DNA from: Pseudobowmanella zhangzhouensis
Lineage (GTDB): Bacteria > Pseudomonadota > Gammaproteobacteria > Enterobacterales > Alteromonadaceae
DNA length: 64,000 nucleotides
Assembly: GCF_042662685.1 (NCBI RefSeq)
Contig: NZ_JBHSYO010000002.1
Location: 1-64,000 of the forward strand
Direction of reading: 5' to 3'
This document shows positions 1 to 10,158 of this stretch, one piece after another. Positions within the stretch are counted from its first letter, which is position 1, and the number at the start of each line of letters is the position of its first letter. Position numbers and translations under genes: made by a program. The notes under the pieces were generated by a model that was not told the origin of the DNA, did not search any database, and saw only the letters and a list, made by a program, of their open reading frames with translations.

Positions 1-53
1 TACCAGGAGAATCTTGACGCCTCTTGGCTCCGGGTGAGTAAGCCCACCCCATT

Positions 54-81
54 AAAAAAGCACCTTCGGGTGCTTTTTTTT
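54..81. terminator. bidirectional Rho-independent terminator
   Basis: A GCACC/GGTGC stem with a TTCG loop is flanked by A6 on the left and T8 on the right, so it can end transcription in either direction. It lies just after the minus-strand sensor kinase. The 53 bases before it presumably hold the last codons of an unseen plus-strand gene, but the frame cannot be decided. Confidence 0.85.
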
Positions 82-84
82 CGC

Positions 85-1389
85 CTAGTGAAAACGCAGC
101 ACGAATAACGCGCCGCCAAGCGGTGATTGAGAAATCGTGATACTGCCGCCTTGCAATTCTACATAGCGTTTTACAATGGATAACCCCAATCCAATGCCAC
201 CGGACGCGCGGTCACGACTTTTATCTAAGCGCACAAATGGCTCAAAGATCGCTTCCCGTTCCGCCTCCGGAATACCAATGCCATCATCGTGGACCTGAAT
301 TTCTACCCCTCGTTCAAACGGTAGCAGACGAATCTGCACCTCAGAACAGGCATAACGCACTGCGTTTCGGATCAGATTATCCAAAATCCGTAACATCGCC
401 GACTTATCGGTATTAACTGTCGGGCAATCCGCCTCACAACGTAATTGATACCTTAACGCTGGGTGTGTCTCACGGTAGCGGGTCAATACCATCTCCGCTA
501 ACACGGCAAAATCATTCTGTTCACGATGTAACACCGGGGTTTCGCGATCGAATCTGGCATACACCAGTAATTCTTCCACCAGCGCGTTGAGTTCCTCGAT
601 ACTTTCATCGATGCGCTGTAAATATCGCGTTCTATCCGATTCGTTTTCTGCATCTTTAAGCATTTCATGAGCAAAACGAATGCGTGCAATCGGCGTTTTT
701 AACTCATGGGATACCGCATGGGATAAGGTTTTATGTGAGGTAATCAGCGCCTGAATACGCGCGGCCATGGCATTAAAGCGCTGTGCCAGGGGTTGCAGTG
801 TACTGGTCAGGCGTCGCGGCGCTCTGGCATCCAGATTACCTTGTCCAAACTGTTCTGCCGCACGGTTGATCGTAATAATGCCGTGAGAAATGGGCCACGC
901 CCACACAAACACCACCAACGCCAGACCGCCCAACACAAACAGCGACATCAGCGCTTCCACCCCGCTGCCCACATCATTAAAAATGGGCCCGAATACAATG
1001 AAATCGTCAGCATCCATTCGCTGCTGCAAATACCAGCTGGCACCATCGGTATCGCTAAATACACTGACGATCCCTCCTTCTTGCAGGTACTGTGTCTGCT
1101 CCACACTTAATTGCGCATCCTGCAGCAAGGCTGGCAATTGCGCTGCACTGGCCACATGAATGCCGTAGCCAAAGGAGCTGCTGAACGCATCTAAATAAAT
1201 CTGTTGCTGCTCGGCCGGATAACGCGCGAGCTCGCGGTTAACCAGAAAAAACGTGCCGCGGTGCAGATCAACGTCACTGGTGTGTGCGGTTTGTTGGCTA
1301 TAAACGTCATACAGTTTATCGATTGACCAACCCAGCGCGATGAAGGTTAACAGGGCAAACAGGTAAAAGCGGACAAACAAGGATTTCAT
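85..1389 (-). CDS. rstB: RstB-like sensor histidine kinase
   Basis: Inner-membrane sensor kinase of 434 aa that would phosphorylate the response regulator encoded just upstream. It has an N-terminal membrane segment (about residues 5-22), a periplasmic domain to about 145, a second membrane segment (about 147-168), a HAMP region, an H-box SHELKTP with phospho-acceptor His228, an N-box (DNLIRNAVRYA), and G1/G2 boxes (DDGIGIP, GGIGLGLS). The N-terminus resembles E. coli RstB. The gene follows the regulator by 7 bases. The RstB name rests on overall resemblance and the MipA/DUF3019 context; the signal sensed is unknown. Confidence 0.85.
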   Translation of the reverse strand: MKSLFVRFYLFALLTFIALGWSIDKLYDVYSQQTAHTSDVDLHRGTFFLVNRELARYPAEQQQIYLDAFSSSFGYGIHVASAAQLPALLQDAQLSVEQTQYLQEGGIVSVFSDTDGASWYLQQRMDADDFIVFGPIFNDVGSGVEALMSLFVLGGLALVVFVWAWPISHGIITINRAAEQFGQGNLDARAPRRLTSTLQPLAQRFNAMAARIQALITSHKTLSHAVSHELKTPIARIRFAHEMLKDAENESDRTRYLQRIDESIEELNALVEELLVYARFDRETPVLHREQNDFAVLAEMVLTRYRETHPALRYQLRCEADCPTVNTDKSAMLRILDNLIRNAVRYACSEVQIRLLPFERGVEIQVHDDGIGIPEAEREAIFEPFVRLDKSRDRASGGIGLGLSIVKRYVELQGGSITISQSPLGGALFVLRFH

Positions 1390-1396
1390 TCAGGTG

Positions 1397-2125
1397 TTAT
1401 TCCCAGGCATCTGCCACAAACAAATAGCCCTTTTTCCACACGGTTTTAATTTTCTGCGGATGATTACCATCGTCACCGAGCTTTTTGCGCAGACGCGACA
1501 CCAGTGTATCCACCGTTCTGTCCAGACCGTCATAAGCGAACCCACGCAGGGCATTGGTCAGTTCATCACGACTGACAATTTGCCCGGCTTTTTCTGCCAG
1601 TAAAGTTAACAGGGCTAATTCACTGGTGGTCAGTTCCAGTGGTTGTCCGGCCAACTCTACTAACTGTCGGCTGTTATTGATCGCCAGTTGGCCAAATTGG
1701 ATTATCTCCTGCGTGTTCTTGCTGTGCGCACCTGCATCATTGGCACTGAAACGGCGTAATATGGCTTTAACCCGAGCCAACAGGAGTCTGGGTTGCACCG
1801 GTTTGCAGATATAATCATCGGCTCCCACTTCCAGCCCGACAATCTGATCAACGTCATCGGTCAATGCGGTTAACATCAGTACGGGTATTTGGCTGTGATT
1901 GCGCAGTTCGCGACAAATATCCAGGCCGTTCTTGCCGGGTAACATCAGATCCAGCACCACAATATCCGGCTTAGCAGCAAGAATTTTCTGTGCAGCCTGC
2001 TCGCCATGATGCTCGACCGTGACGTGAAAACCGTGCATCTCAAAATATTCTTTCACCAGAGATGCCAGCCCCTGATCATCTTCCACTAAAAAGAGCTTTG
2101 CGCCGTCGATATTGTCCACTGACAT
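1397..2125 (-). CDS. rstA: RstA-like OmpR-family response regulator
   Basis: DNA-binding response regulator of the OmpR/PhoB class and partner of the kinase that follows. The receiver domain (residues about 9-120) shows acidic VEDD, the phospho-acceptor Asp59 in VVLDLMLP, and the conserved Thr and Lys (MLTA, CKP). The C-terminal winged helix covers about 145-240 (ELTTSELALL, RTVDTLVSRLRKKL). An AAAGGA ribosome site sits six bases before ATG 2125; the adjacent in-frame ATG at 2128 would be too close. The hairpin ending the preceding barrel gene lies immediately before this start, so transcription probably depends on read-through or a very short promoter. Confidence 0.88.
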   Translation of the reverse strand: MSVDNIDGAKLFLVEDDQGLASLVKEYFEMHGFHVTVEHHGEQAAQKILAAKPDIVVLDLMLPGKNGLDICRELRNHSQIPVLMLTALTDDVDQIVGLEVGADDYICKPVQPRLLLARVKAILRRFSANDAGAHSKNTQEIIQFGQLAINNSRQLVELAGQPLELTTSELALLTLLAEKAGQIVSRDELTNALRGFAYDGLDRTVDTLVSRLRKKLGDDGNHPQKIKTVWKKGYLFVADAWE

Positions 2126-2137
2126 CATTATTCCTTT

Positions 2138-2161
2138 AAAAAGCCGGCACACTGTGCCGGC
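2138..2161 (-). terminator. terminator between barrel gene and rstA-like gene
   Basis: A perfect 9-base inverted repeat, GCCGGCACA/TGTGCCGGC with a one-base centre, is followed on the minus strand by TTTTT. It is positioned to end the barrel transcript, yet is only 12 bases upstream of the regulator start. Its palindromic form leaves an operator role open. Confidence 0.65.
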
Positions 2162-2176
2162 GAATTTGCTTAGAGA

Positions 2177-2878
2177 TTAAAAACGGTATTGCAAATACAC
2201 ATTGGCGCTACGTTTAAATTGCGCATCGGCTTTATAGCCGTTAGCCACTGCATCAAAATCGGTATACGTCAGGCCAATACCCACATCTATATGCCGCGCC
2301 ACGTTGTAATTCAGCCCCAAAGACGCTTCATAGGCATGATTCTGGTTAAAATCATGCAGATCCCGGTAGGTATAATCGGCACTTAGCGTCCACTTATCCA
2401 TCAGATTCTGCGCAACGCCCAATGTGTAGCGCATCTCCTTTTTGTTTTGCAGTACTTCTTCATTCCAGAAGGTGTAATCCACGCCAAAGTTAACTGCTGT
2501 GTCACGGTTTAACACGTATTTACCGTACACACCGGCACCGTAGCCCAGCGCATCGCCGTTTTGTCGCGACTCATAATAACCCCGTAAACCGGCATTCACG
2601 GCTAATTCCAGTCCCATACCATTGTCACTGCGCGGTAAAAAACGATAACTCATGCCACCCAGACCAATACTGAAATCATCGGTCAAGCCATAGCCCAGAC
2701 CCAGATCCAGTTCCCAGTCGTGCTTACCATCGGTATTGCCATAACTCGCACCCGCGACCAGATTCAGTTCACCATCTTTTAGTGTTAACGGGCGCAAAAT
2801 GGGATTGGCCGGACTCAGTTCATTGGCAACCGTGGTCGCAGATAACAATAACAGACTTAATGCAGCAAATTTTTTCAT
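2177..2878 (-). CDS. outer-membrane beta-barrel protein
   Basis: Predicted outer-membrane protein of 233 aa. It has a signal peptide (MKKFAALSLLLLSATTVANE), alternating polar/aromatic strands typical of an eight- to ten-stranded barrel, and a terminal Phe in LQYRF, the BAM recognition signature. Start chosen at ATG 2878 with GGAG nine bases upstream; an upstream ATG at 2893 has no ribosome site. It sits between the DUF3019 gene and the response regulator, suggesting it is a target or accessory of that system. No specific family recognised. Confidence 0.75.
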   Translation of the reverse strand: MKKFAALSLLLLSATTVANELSPANPILRPLTLKDGELNLVAGASYGNTDGKHDWELDLGLGYGLTDDFSIGLGGMSYRFLPRSDNGMGLELAVNAGLRGYYESRQNGDALGYGAGVYGKYVLNRDTAVNFGVDYTFWNEEVLQNKKEMRYTLGVAQNLMDKWTLSADYTYRDLHDFNQNHAYEASLGLNYNVARHIDVGIGLTYTDFDAVANGYKADAQFKRSANVYLQYRF

Positions 2879-3033
2879 CAGAGTTTTCTCCATAGGTGTG
2901 TTCGACGGAGAAATACTAAAAACATTTGGCATTTCAATCTGTGCGCTTTGTGTAGCGTTGTGTCCGCGGATTGTGAAAAACTGTCAACCTAACTGGGTGG
3001 TTTATGTCAAAACATGTCTAGCGACATACTTTG

Positions 3034-3438
3034 TTAAAATACCCGCCAAAAACCGCTGCGCCGCCGGGCACGGATACGTTGTTCTAACTCACCGATTACC
3101 CGCACCTCTACTCTGCTGACCACTTCATTGGTCGAGGCAGTCATGATGAACTCGACCTGCCCTGCGCTTCTGAATGTCATTGAGTACACACCAGTCCAAC
3201 TATCTTGCCAGCACTTAAGTGGCTCTGGCTGATCCGCAATCCAAATACAATAATTACCGGCTACTGGCGTTTCCCACAGCAAGGATAAGTTCATTTCACA
3301 TACTTGCTGCTCATCACCGATAACACACACACCGGGGCTGGCCAACAGGCTGGTTACCGCACTTCTCTCTGGTGCGGTTTGTGCCAGTGCATGTGATGCA
3401 CTGAGCAATGTGATTAGCAGGGAAATCCGTTTCAGCAT
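3034..3438 (-). CDS. DUF3019 family periplasmic protein
   Basis: Secreted 134-aa protein with a signal peptide (MLKRISLLITLL to about residue 19, ending ALA), then an all-beta-looking domain with four Cys (VCVIGDEQQVC, YCIWIAD, KCW) that could form two disulphides, and a basic tail (RIRARRRSGFW). This matches my memory of DUF3019, usually encoded next to MipA and an RstAB-like system. It starts 8 bases past the MipA-like stop, so the two are co-transcribed. Function unknown. Confidence 0.7.
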   Translation of the reverse strand: MLKRISLLITLLSASHALAQTAPERSAVTSLLASPGVCVIGDEQQVCEMNLSLLWETPVAGNYCIWIADQPEPLKCWQDSWTGVYSMTFRSAGQVEFIMTASTNEVVSRVEVRVIGELEQRIRARRRSGFWRVF

Positions 3439-3445
3439 GGGCAGC

Positions 3446-4255
3446 TCAGAATGACCAGACCGCACCGATGCCAATGTTAAACGCATCTTTATGAGGGTTA
3501 ACTATGGGGCTGTCCGCAATAGCGGCATTGATTAAATTGTATGAGGCAAACCCCACCAGTGACCAGTTATCCCCCATCGGCCGCTCGGCGTATAAACGCA
3601 CCGAGCCAATCATGCCACTGTCAGCCTGATAGGCTGGGCGCTGCTCTGTTACCTCATTGGCCCGCACACCAAAATAATAATCCGTGGCTTTGGACGAAAT
3701 ATACGTCAGGCCAACAGACGGCAGATAAAACACTTTACGGGTGAAAATGGGCCGCGCGATTTCCAGTGTGGCAACCGTGCCGTTATGGCGATCCAGCATG
3801 TCATGCAACAACCTGACCCGCACTTCATAGCTGTCAAACTCACGCAGATACTCAATGCCGCCCTCCAGCGACGCCAGGCGATCATCGATACCGTATAACT
3901 TGTCACCGGGACGGGATTCATTGTCAGTAACAGAGACAAAATAAGACTCAGCCACCAGACTTAGTTGGGATCGTTCCGAGGTTTGTAGCTTGTAACCCAA
4001 CGTCAGCGGGTGACGGGTATGGGGGCTCAGTTCCAGATAAAAGTCATCATAATAGACACCGCCAATCAGCAGTACAGCAAGGTTAACCTCGCCTTTTTCA
4101 TCATAACTATCATCGATAAATCCGCGTACATAATGGGCAGAGATGCCGAGATCCGCTTCCCAGCGCCAGCCTTCGGTTTCCTCTTGCTGCGCCTGAGCCC
4201 GCGAACACAGACTCAACAACACTAAGCTGGAAATAACTAAAATTACACTGCGCAC
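3446..4255 (-). CDS. MipA/OmpV family outer-membrane protein
   Basis: Outer-membrane barrel of 269 aa with a signal peptide (about residues 1-22, ending AQA), MipA-type strand pattern (YYDDFYLELSPH, GYKLQTSERSQLSL, YYFGVRANE) and terminal Phe (GIGAVWSF). MipA/OmpV proteins are scaffolds for murein enzymes or porin-like proteins. The start at 4255 is GTG with a weak ribosome site, so it may shift slightly. First gene of the envelope cluster; the 139 bases before it hold no other gene that I can see. Confidence 0.8.
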   Translation of the reverse strand: MRSVILVISSLVLLSLCSRAQAQQEETEGWRWEADLGISAHYVRGFIDDSYDEKGEVNLAVLLIGGVYYDDFYLELSPHTRHPLTLGYKLQTSERSQLSLVAESYFVSVTDNESRPGDKLYGIDDRLASLEGGIEYLREFDSYEVRVRLLHDMLDRHNGTVATLEIARPIFTRKVFYLPSVGLTYISSKATDYYFGVRANEVTEQRPAYQADSGMIGSVRLYAERPMGDNWSLVGFASYNLINAAIADSPIVNPHKDAFNIGIGAVWSF

Positions 4256-4394
4256 CGGCCTGCCCCTGCTCTTTCATGCCTTATCATCTGCCTGATTTTG
4301 TTAGCTTTTTAGACAGACTGGCGATTAACCTCATTGTGCCGCCAGTGTAAGGTAATCACTACCGAAAAGTTGTGAAAATTTGTAAACGGCGCTC

Positions 4395-5618
4395 TCAGTG
4401 GTCCTGCTCGCGAAGACACACCGGCTCGTCATTGGGGATGAGATAACACAGTGTGCCATTGATTTGCTGTGGCATGCTGCCATCCAGCGGGGATGGGATG
4501 TGTTGCATATCAACATCCCGATTACTTCTCAGAAACTGTTTCAGCAATAACGACTTAAGCTTCACCCGTAGCAAATCGGGCTTGAAATCAACAAAATGCG
4601 GGGGCACTTCTGTTGCCAAAATATCAGAAAAAAGATTAACAAAATCATATTCATACCATGGTTTATTGGTTTTGAATTTTGCTCTTTCTCCGTCTCGGTC
4701 TAAAAATAAACGAACATAATCATTGGTTGCCCGGTTTGGTTTGTACACAAGTCTGTAAACCCACTTAGGGTATCCCGCAAATGCGTGCTCAATTGGCTCT
4801 CCCTGTCCAGCGATTAGATTCAAAAACTCGTGATGATAATTATTGTTTCTGACCAGTTCCCTTTCATGCATCCTCAACCAACCATATTCAGAAAAAGCAC
4901 ATTCGTAAGGTTGTTCAAATCCACTTTGTAGCACGTCAGCTTGCAGATAGTCGTTGGCAGATGCGACATACAATGTTTGGATGAGGCGTTCAGAAAGCAT
5001 TAAGCCATAAATCAATGGCATCCATTCATCACTCTGACAGGTAAGACTGTTAACAAGCCGAGTCACGCCTTGCATGTGCGCGTTGAAACTTGCGTAATCA
5101 TTTTTTAACAAATCAATGATAAGCAGGTTTGCATAAGCGCGGGGCAACGCTGACAGGCCCAGTTGTATATCGCGCCAGTCAGGTTTGCCTAGATGAAAAA
5201 ATCCATCAGCCTTGTCAAGCTGGTACAATTGGTTCAACTGTTGCTCGTTGCGCTGCAACAATTGCTCAATATTTTCTAGTTCCCGCTCCACATTTTTAAA
5301 ACAATCAATGTCTGCGACTTCACAAATATTCGCCAGTTCATCGAAAACACGGTTATATCCGGGCTCCCGCTCGCCAGATTCCAGCAAGTGTTGATACACA
5401 CCTTTGCCCTCAACAAGTATGTCTTGAGCACTTGTGGACAACCCAAGCAACATAAAATAACCATCGGTACCACGACTTCTGGGTTGGTTATATTGTTCTA
5501 CCAACTCTGCAACCTCGGGCAACAATTCATCATCGCTGAACAGACGCCAGCAAAACAGTGCCAACAGCGTGAGCACAATGGGAATAATCAAGTAAGAAAT
5601 CCGTGTCTTTGTGTGCAT
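4395..5618 (-). CDS. membrane-anchored protein, paralogue A
   Basis: Unrecognised 407-aa protein with one N-terminal membrane segment (ISYLIIPIVLTLLALFCW) and a large, probably periplasmic, helical domain. It shares with the next gene upstream an early motif (EVAELVEQYNQP, RGTDGYFMLLGL) and an almost identical C-terminus (IPSPLDGSMPQ, LCYLIPNDEPVCL), so they are diverged tandem duplicates. Start set at ATG 5618 after AAGGA; an earlier in-frame codon at 5654 lacks a ribosome site. Last gene of the six-gene operon. Only invariant-looking residues are the C-terminal Cys pair; no catalytic motif seen. Confidence 0.7.
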   Translation of the reverse strand: MHTKTRISYLIIPIVLTLLALFCWRLFSDDELLPEVAELVEQYNQPRSRGTDGYFMLLGLSTSAQDILVEGKGVYQHLLESGEREPGYNRVFDELANICEVADIDCFKNVERELENIEQLLQRNEQQLNQLYQLDKADGFFHLGKPDWRDIQLGLSALPRAYANLLIIDLLKNDYASFNAHMQGVTRLVNSLTCQSDEWMPLIYGLMLSERLIQTLYVASANDYLQADVLQSGFEQPYECAFSEYGWLRMHERELVRNNNYHHEFLNLIAGQGEPIEHAFAGYPKWVYRLVYKPNRATNDYVRLFLDRDGERAKFKTNKPWYEYDFVNLFSDILATEVPPHFVDFKPDLLRVKLKSLLLKQFLRSNRDVDMQHIPSPLDGSMPQQINGTLCYLIPNDEPVCLREQDH

Positions 5619-5675
5619 TATCATCCTTAATGAGTTCAGCCCAGCCGGTTGCAAGCTTGAGCTTTTTGAAAATTG

Positions 5676-6919
5676 CTAAACGTTGTGCTCAGGCTTTGCA
5701 AGACACACCGGCTCGTCATTGGGGATGAGATAACACAGTGCGCCATTGATTTCCTGAGGCATGCTGCCATCCAGCGGGGATGGGATTTGCCAGTTATCTA
5801 CGCCCTCGGTTTTCAACAGGGTTTGTTTAAATAACAAATACATCATGTGGTTGTTCCCAAGGTCATATTCGATTTCGATAATTCGCGGAAATGCAGTTAC
5901 CAGCAGAATATCTCCCACAATATTTAATGGGTCGGCTTTGTACCATCGCCAATTTTTTAATTGTTCTCTCCGTGACTGTTGCTCCGTCTCGTCCGCAAAC
6001 CAAAAGCGATAGGCTTTATTTTTGGTGCGGTTAACTTTGAACAGGATGGTATGCGACCATGATGGAAACCCTTGCAGACCCGAACCGACCATTGCTTCAT
6101 TTTGAGAAGTTGTACGCTTAACCCAATCCATCATATTCAGGGTAATAACAAATTCACGCTCAACTATGCGCAGCCTGCCTGACGGTGCTAATGCGCAATC
6201 GACTTGCCAATTCTCGTCATTCAAAAATGAGGGATCGGGTGCCATGCCATGCTGGACGGCACGCTGTGCTGTTTGAATCAGGCGCATACGCAGGACAATC
6301 CCCATAATCAGTGAGATTGGTGTATCACTTTCACAGACTAACTTGCCGGCTAATTGTGCGGCCAGTGAAAAGTGATATTTAAACGCCTGGAAATTGTGCT
6401 CCGCAATATTGAACAATAACAAGTTACTGAAAGCCTTGTGTAACTCGGTAAAGGGCTGGATGTCTTCCTCAAAACTGGGGATGCCCGGATGAAAAAATCC
6501 TTCTGCGTTACTCAGTTGGATCAATTGCTCAATGTGCTGCTGACTGCTCGCCACTATCGCCCGTATTTCGTTTAGGTTAGTGCGAATATCCTGTAAACAC
6601 GCCGCGTTGGATTCCTCGCAAATCGTGTTTAACCCTGCGCCGGTTAAATCTTCCAGTCGGGGCTTATTCGCTAATGTCTGTCGCTGCTGATACACCCGTT
6701 TGCCGGCCGCAAGCAAATCCTGCTCGTCCGTGGTCAAACCAAATAGCATATAAAACCCATCGGTACCGCTGCTTCCGGGCTGGTTATACTGGGCTTGTAA
6801 TGCTGCCACTTCAGGCATCAGCGGATCATCGCTCAACAACCGCCACCACAATGCGCCAAACAGGCAAATAACGCCGCCAATAACTACCCAACGGAAAGTA
6901 TTACGAGAAACCGGTAATG

Positions 6920-6923
<4 letters not shown>
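5676..6923 (-). CDS. membrane-anchored protein, paralogue B
   Basis: Unrecognised 415-aa protein, tandem paralogue of the gene 57 bases downstream. One N-terminal membrane segment (WVVIGGVICLFGALWW), then EVAALQAQYNQP, GTDGFYMLFGL and the shared C-terminal motif IPSPLDGSMPQ/LCYLIPNDEPVCL. I place the start at GTG 6923, which forms a GTGA overlap with the stop of the upstream gene; the longer frame to 7016 would overlap it by about 95 bases. The coupling argues for a shared pathway with the KAS III/oxidase genes. Confidence 0.7.
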
Positions 6924-7751
<828 letters not shown>

Positions 7752-7759
<8 letters not shown>

Positions 7760-8426
7760 CGATATGCTCCAGTTGTAAGCAATACAAACGAGCGACGACT
7801 TGTGCGGTCATGGTGATATCCTCAGCTGCCTCCTCACTCACACATACCCTGTCTAACATGCTAAATAGCTTATCCATGTGTGCATCGTCATTGTCACCGT
7901 GGTACTGCATAAACGTGGTTGCATTCTCGATAGCCAACAACTCTGTAATACGTTGCGCCCAGCTTTCGGCCATTTTCTGGCCCAGCCCCTCAATGATCCA
8001 CATGGCACCAATGAGTCCAATTGGATTTGGTTGTGATGCGCGATACATCATATATCCATGCAACGCCTCGCTACCCAGATTACGGGATTTGCTCTGAATC
8101 GCGGCCAGTTCGCCGCCAACCGCCTGATAATCCCGTTCAAGGAATTCATAGTCTCGGTGTTCTTCTTTGGCGTGACCAATCACCATAGAGCGCACATCGG
8201 CATAATCACGATCAAAACTGGATGCGCCGCGGCTAATCCAGCGTGAACCTTCGATAACCTGCTGACGCAGGTTCAATAACAGCGCCCGATAGTCATTCAC
8301 ATCAAACTGGCCCATTTCGAGGCGGCGAATAATCGGCACGCGGTTGAGATCCCGCTCAAATGCGAACCAGATCTGCATCAAATTTTGCAAACACTGCTGT
8401 GCATGCGGGTTTAGGGACTGCGTCAT
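7752..8426 (-). CDS. haem-oxygenase-like di-iron oxidase family protein
   Basis: All-helical 224-aa protein of the iron-containing redox enzyme group (TenA/PqqC/haem-oxygenase fold; members such as UndA oxidise fatty-acid or amine substrates with a di-iron centre). Candidate iron ligands: Glu59 (VIEG), His85/Glu89/His90/Asp92 in HAKEEHRDYE, Glu146 (WIIEGLG), and His176 with Asp178 to His183 in YHGDNDDAH. The gene overlaps the KAS III gene by ATGA, so the two proteins probably act in sequence. Substrate unknown; an acyl chain bound or released by the condensing enzyme is the natural guess. Confidence 0.8.
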
Positions 8427-9535
8427 TCGTTCTCCACCACCGTCAGGTGCATATAAGCCACATTAAAACGCCCGCTTTCGGGCACCATACAGATAATGCG
8501 ATCGCCAACCTGATAGGACTGAGTGCGCATAAACTCGTCCAGCATAATCAGGATAGATGCGCAGCCCGTGTTGCCGCGTTCATACAAATTGGTGTACCAC
8601 TTTGACTCCGGGATAGCGACGCCAGCCATGCTCATCAGTTGAAATATGCGGCTCTTGAAGTAGGCCGATGAGAAGTGACACAACACATGATCGATATCCC
8701 CGGGTGCGGTCATCCCGTCGCGGATGAGACGTAAAAAGCCATCTACGCCCATCTTGACGATATTCTCTAATAGCCGCACATCCTGACGCAGTAACAGCGC
8801 GCCGGCTTTTTCCGCATCGGCATACTGCGGATAATCCTGCCAGGTGCGTGAGTCTGTGGCGTCGCGCCCCTGCCCGACACTCATACAGGTTGGGTAAGCA
8901 TCGGCATGGGAATAACTTTTAATCCAGTCAATCCGAAAACAGCGACCGCGTGGTGCATTCTCCAGCAATATTGCACCGGCACCGTCGGATAACATCCAGC
9001 GCAGAAATTCGGCATTGAAGTCCACGCTTTCGTCACTCAGCACCTCATAACGCCCCGCTTTAAACAATCGCGACACCAACTCACTGCATACCACTAAGCC
9101 ACGGCGATGCTCCCCACACTGAATTGCCATCCAGGCATACTTAACCGCCATCAGGCTGGACGAACAGATGCCATGGGCGCTGTTAATCTCGGCGTGTGGC
9201 AACGCCAATTCAGCCTGCACCAAACTGGCAAAGCCCGGCAACACCATATCCCCCTGACTGGTAGCACAACTGAGCAGTGGGATATCCGCGGGAGTAAAGG
9301 GGCTATGCTGCAAACAATCTCGCGCGGCTTCGGCGGCCATCGCCTGGTTGCTGATCAAGGTGTTGTGCGCAGCATCAATCGCATAATGGCGCTGTTTTAT
9401 GCCGTTTGAACTGAGTATTTTGTTTTTAAGACGACTGGGCTTACCGTGCACCTTACCCAAAATCGTTTCCATCTCGTCGTTGTCCACGGCTGGGCCAGGC
9501 AAAAAATGCCCGCTACTGGTGATATACACCGTCAT
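8423..9535 (-). CDS. 3-oxoacyl-ACP synthase III-like condensing enzyme
   Basis: Thiolase-fold enzyme of 370 aa that would join an acyl starter to another acyl or malonyl unit. The triad is intact: Cys124 in AHGICSSS, His287 in LCHFSSAYF and Asn322 in ERGNTGCAS. It is longer than FabH (about 317 aa) and differs around the active Cys, so it is a specialised, non-housekeeping KAS III. Start at ATG 9535 with AAGGAG seven bases upstream; it overlaps the preceding gene by ATGA. The upstream frame to 9586 would overlap that gene's coding end. Confidence 0.85.
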   Translation of the reverse strand: MTVYITSSGHFLPGPAVDNDEMETILGKVHGKPSRLKNKILSSNGIKQRHYAIDAAHNTLISNQAMAAEAARDCLQHSPFTPADIPLLSCATSQGDMVLPGFASLVQAELALPHAEINSAHGICSSSLMAVKYAWMAIQCGEHRRGLVVCSELVSRLFKAGRYEVLSDESVDFNAEFLRWMLSDGAGAILLENAPRGRCFRIDWIKSYSHADAYPTCMSVGQGRDATDSRTWQDYPQYADAEKAGALLLRQDVRLLENIVKMGVDGFLRLIRDGMTAPGDIDHVLCHFSSAYFKSRIFQLMSMAGVAIPESKWYTNLYERGNTGCASILIMLDEFMRTQSYQVGDRIICMVPESGRFNVAYMHLTVVENE

Positions 9536-10095
9536 GCTGTGGCTCCTTGCCATTTGGCCCACAGACACCGCAGTATTTCCTCGCAATAAGGGATCACACA
9601 GACGATAGCCATAAAGCCCAGATAGACAGGCAAATAACTGTCCCCGCCCCAGGGTTGTTCAATCCTTTCAAAGGCAAAGGCGCCGGTAAAATCGAACTGG
9701 AATAATTTCAGCGCTACCGGCCAGTTAATAATAAAAATGATCGACAACATATACAGCGGCAAGGTGGCCAGATAACTATGAGCATGCATTTCCCAGATAC
9801 TGATATGCCGTTTGGGCGCCGCATAATGCACATCATAATGAGCGACCGCTTCGTGCAATAACCACACGGCAATACAAATCAGTAAGATGCCCTGATCGAT
9901 ACGAAAAACCAGACAAAGAATGATTGGAATGGCAATTTGAATGCCCATTACTGAATGCAAAAAGGATTCAAACAGGCCGGAATTGTGTTCGATGTGGGTC
10001 GCCCGGTGACACAGCCAGTCAATAAAGCCAGCAATGCCCCATAAAGGCAGAAACAAAAATAACAGTAAATTGATCAGTAAATCGCTGGTATCCAC
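9532..10095 (-). CDS. histidine-rich integral membrane protein
   Basis: Membrane protein of 187 aa with about four hydrophobic segments and clustered histidines: HRATHIEH (His30, 34, 37), HEAVAHYDVHYA (His81, 86, 90) and RHISIWEMHAHS (His97, 104, 106). Such boxes recall membrane di-iron hydroxylases and desaturases, though the spacing is not classical. Similar DW..HR / HE....D..YA motifs occur, from memory, in uncharacterised membrane proteins. Start at GTG 10095, seven bases after AAGGAG. First gene of the operon. Confidence 0.7.
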   Translation of the reverse strand: MDTSDLLINLLLFLFLPLWGIAGFIDWLCHRATHIEHNSGLFESFLHSVMGIQIAIPIILCLVFRIDQGILLICIAVWLLHEAVAHYDVHYAAPKRHISIWEMHAHSYLATLPLYMLSIIFIINWPVALKLFQFDFTGAFAFERIEQPWGGDSYLPVYLGFMAIVCVIPYCEEILRCLWAKWQGATA

Positions 10096-10122
10096 GGCGC
10101 AACTCCTTATCACTGCGACGCT

Positions 10123-10150
10123 AAAAGGTGCCGGAGAGTTCCTCCGGCAC
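10123..10150 (-). terminator. terminator after the DAHP synthase gene
   Basis: Minus-strand hairpin GTGCCGGAG/CTCCGGCAC followed by CTTTT, eight bases after the synthase stop. It lies only about 30 bases before the first gene of the KAS III operon, leaving very little room for a separate promoter. Confidence 0.7.
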
Positions 10151-10158
10151 TAGCTAAC

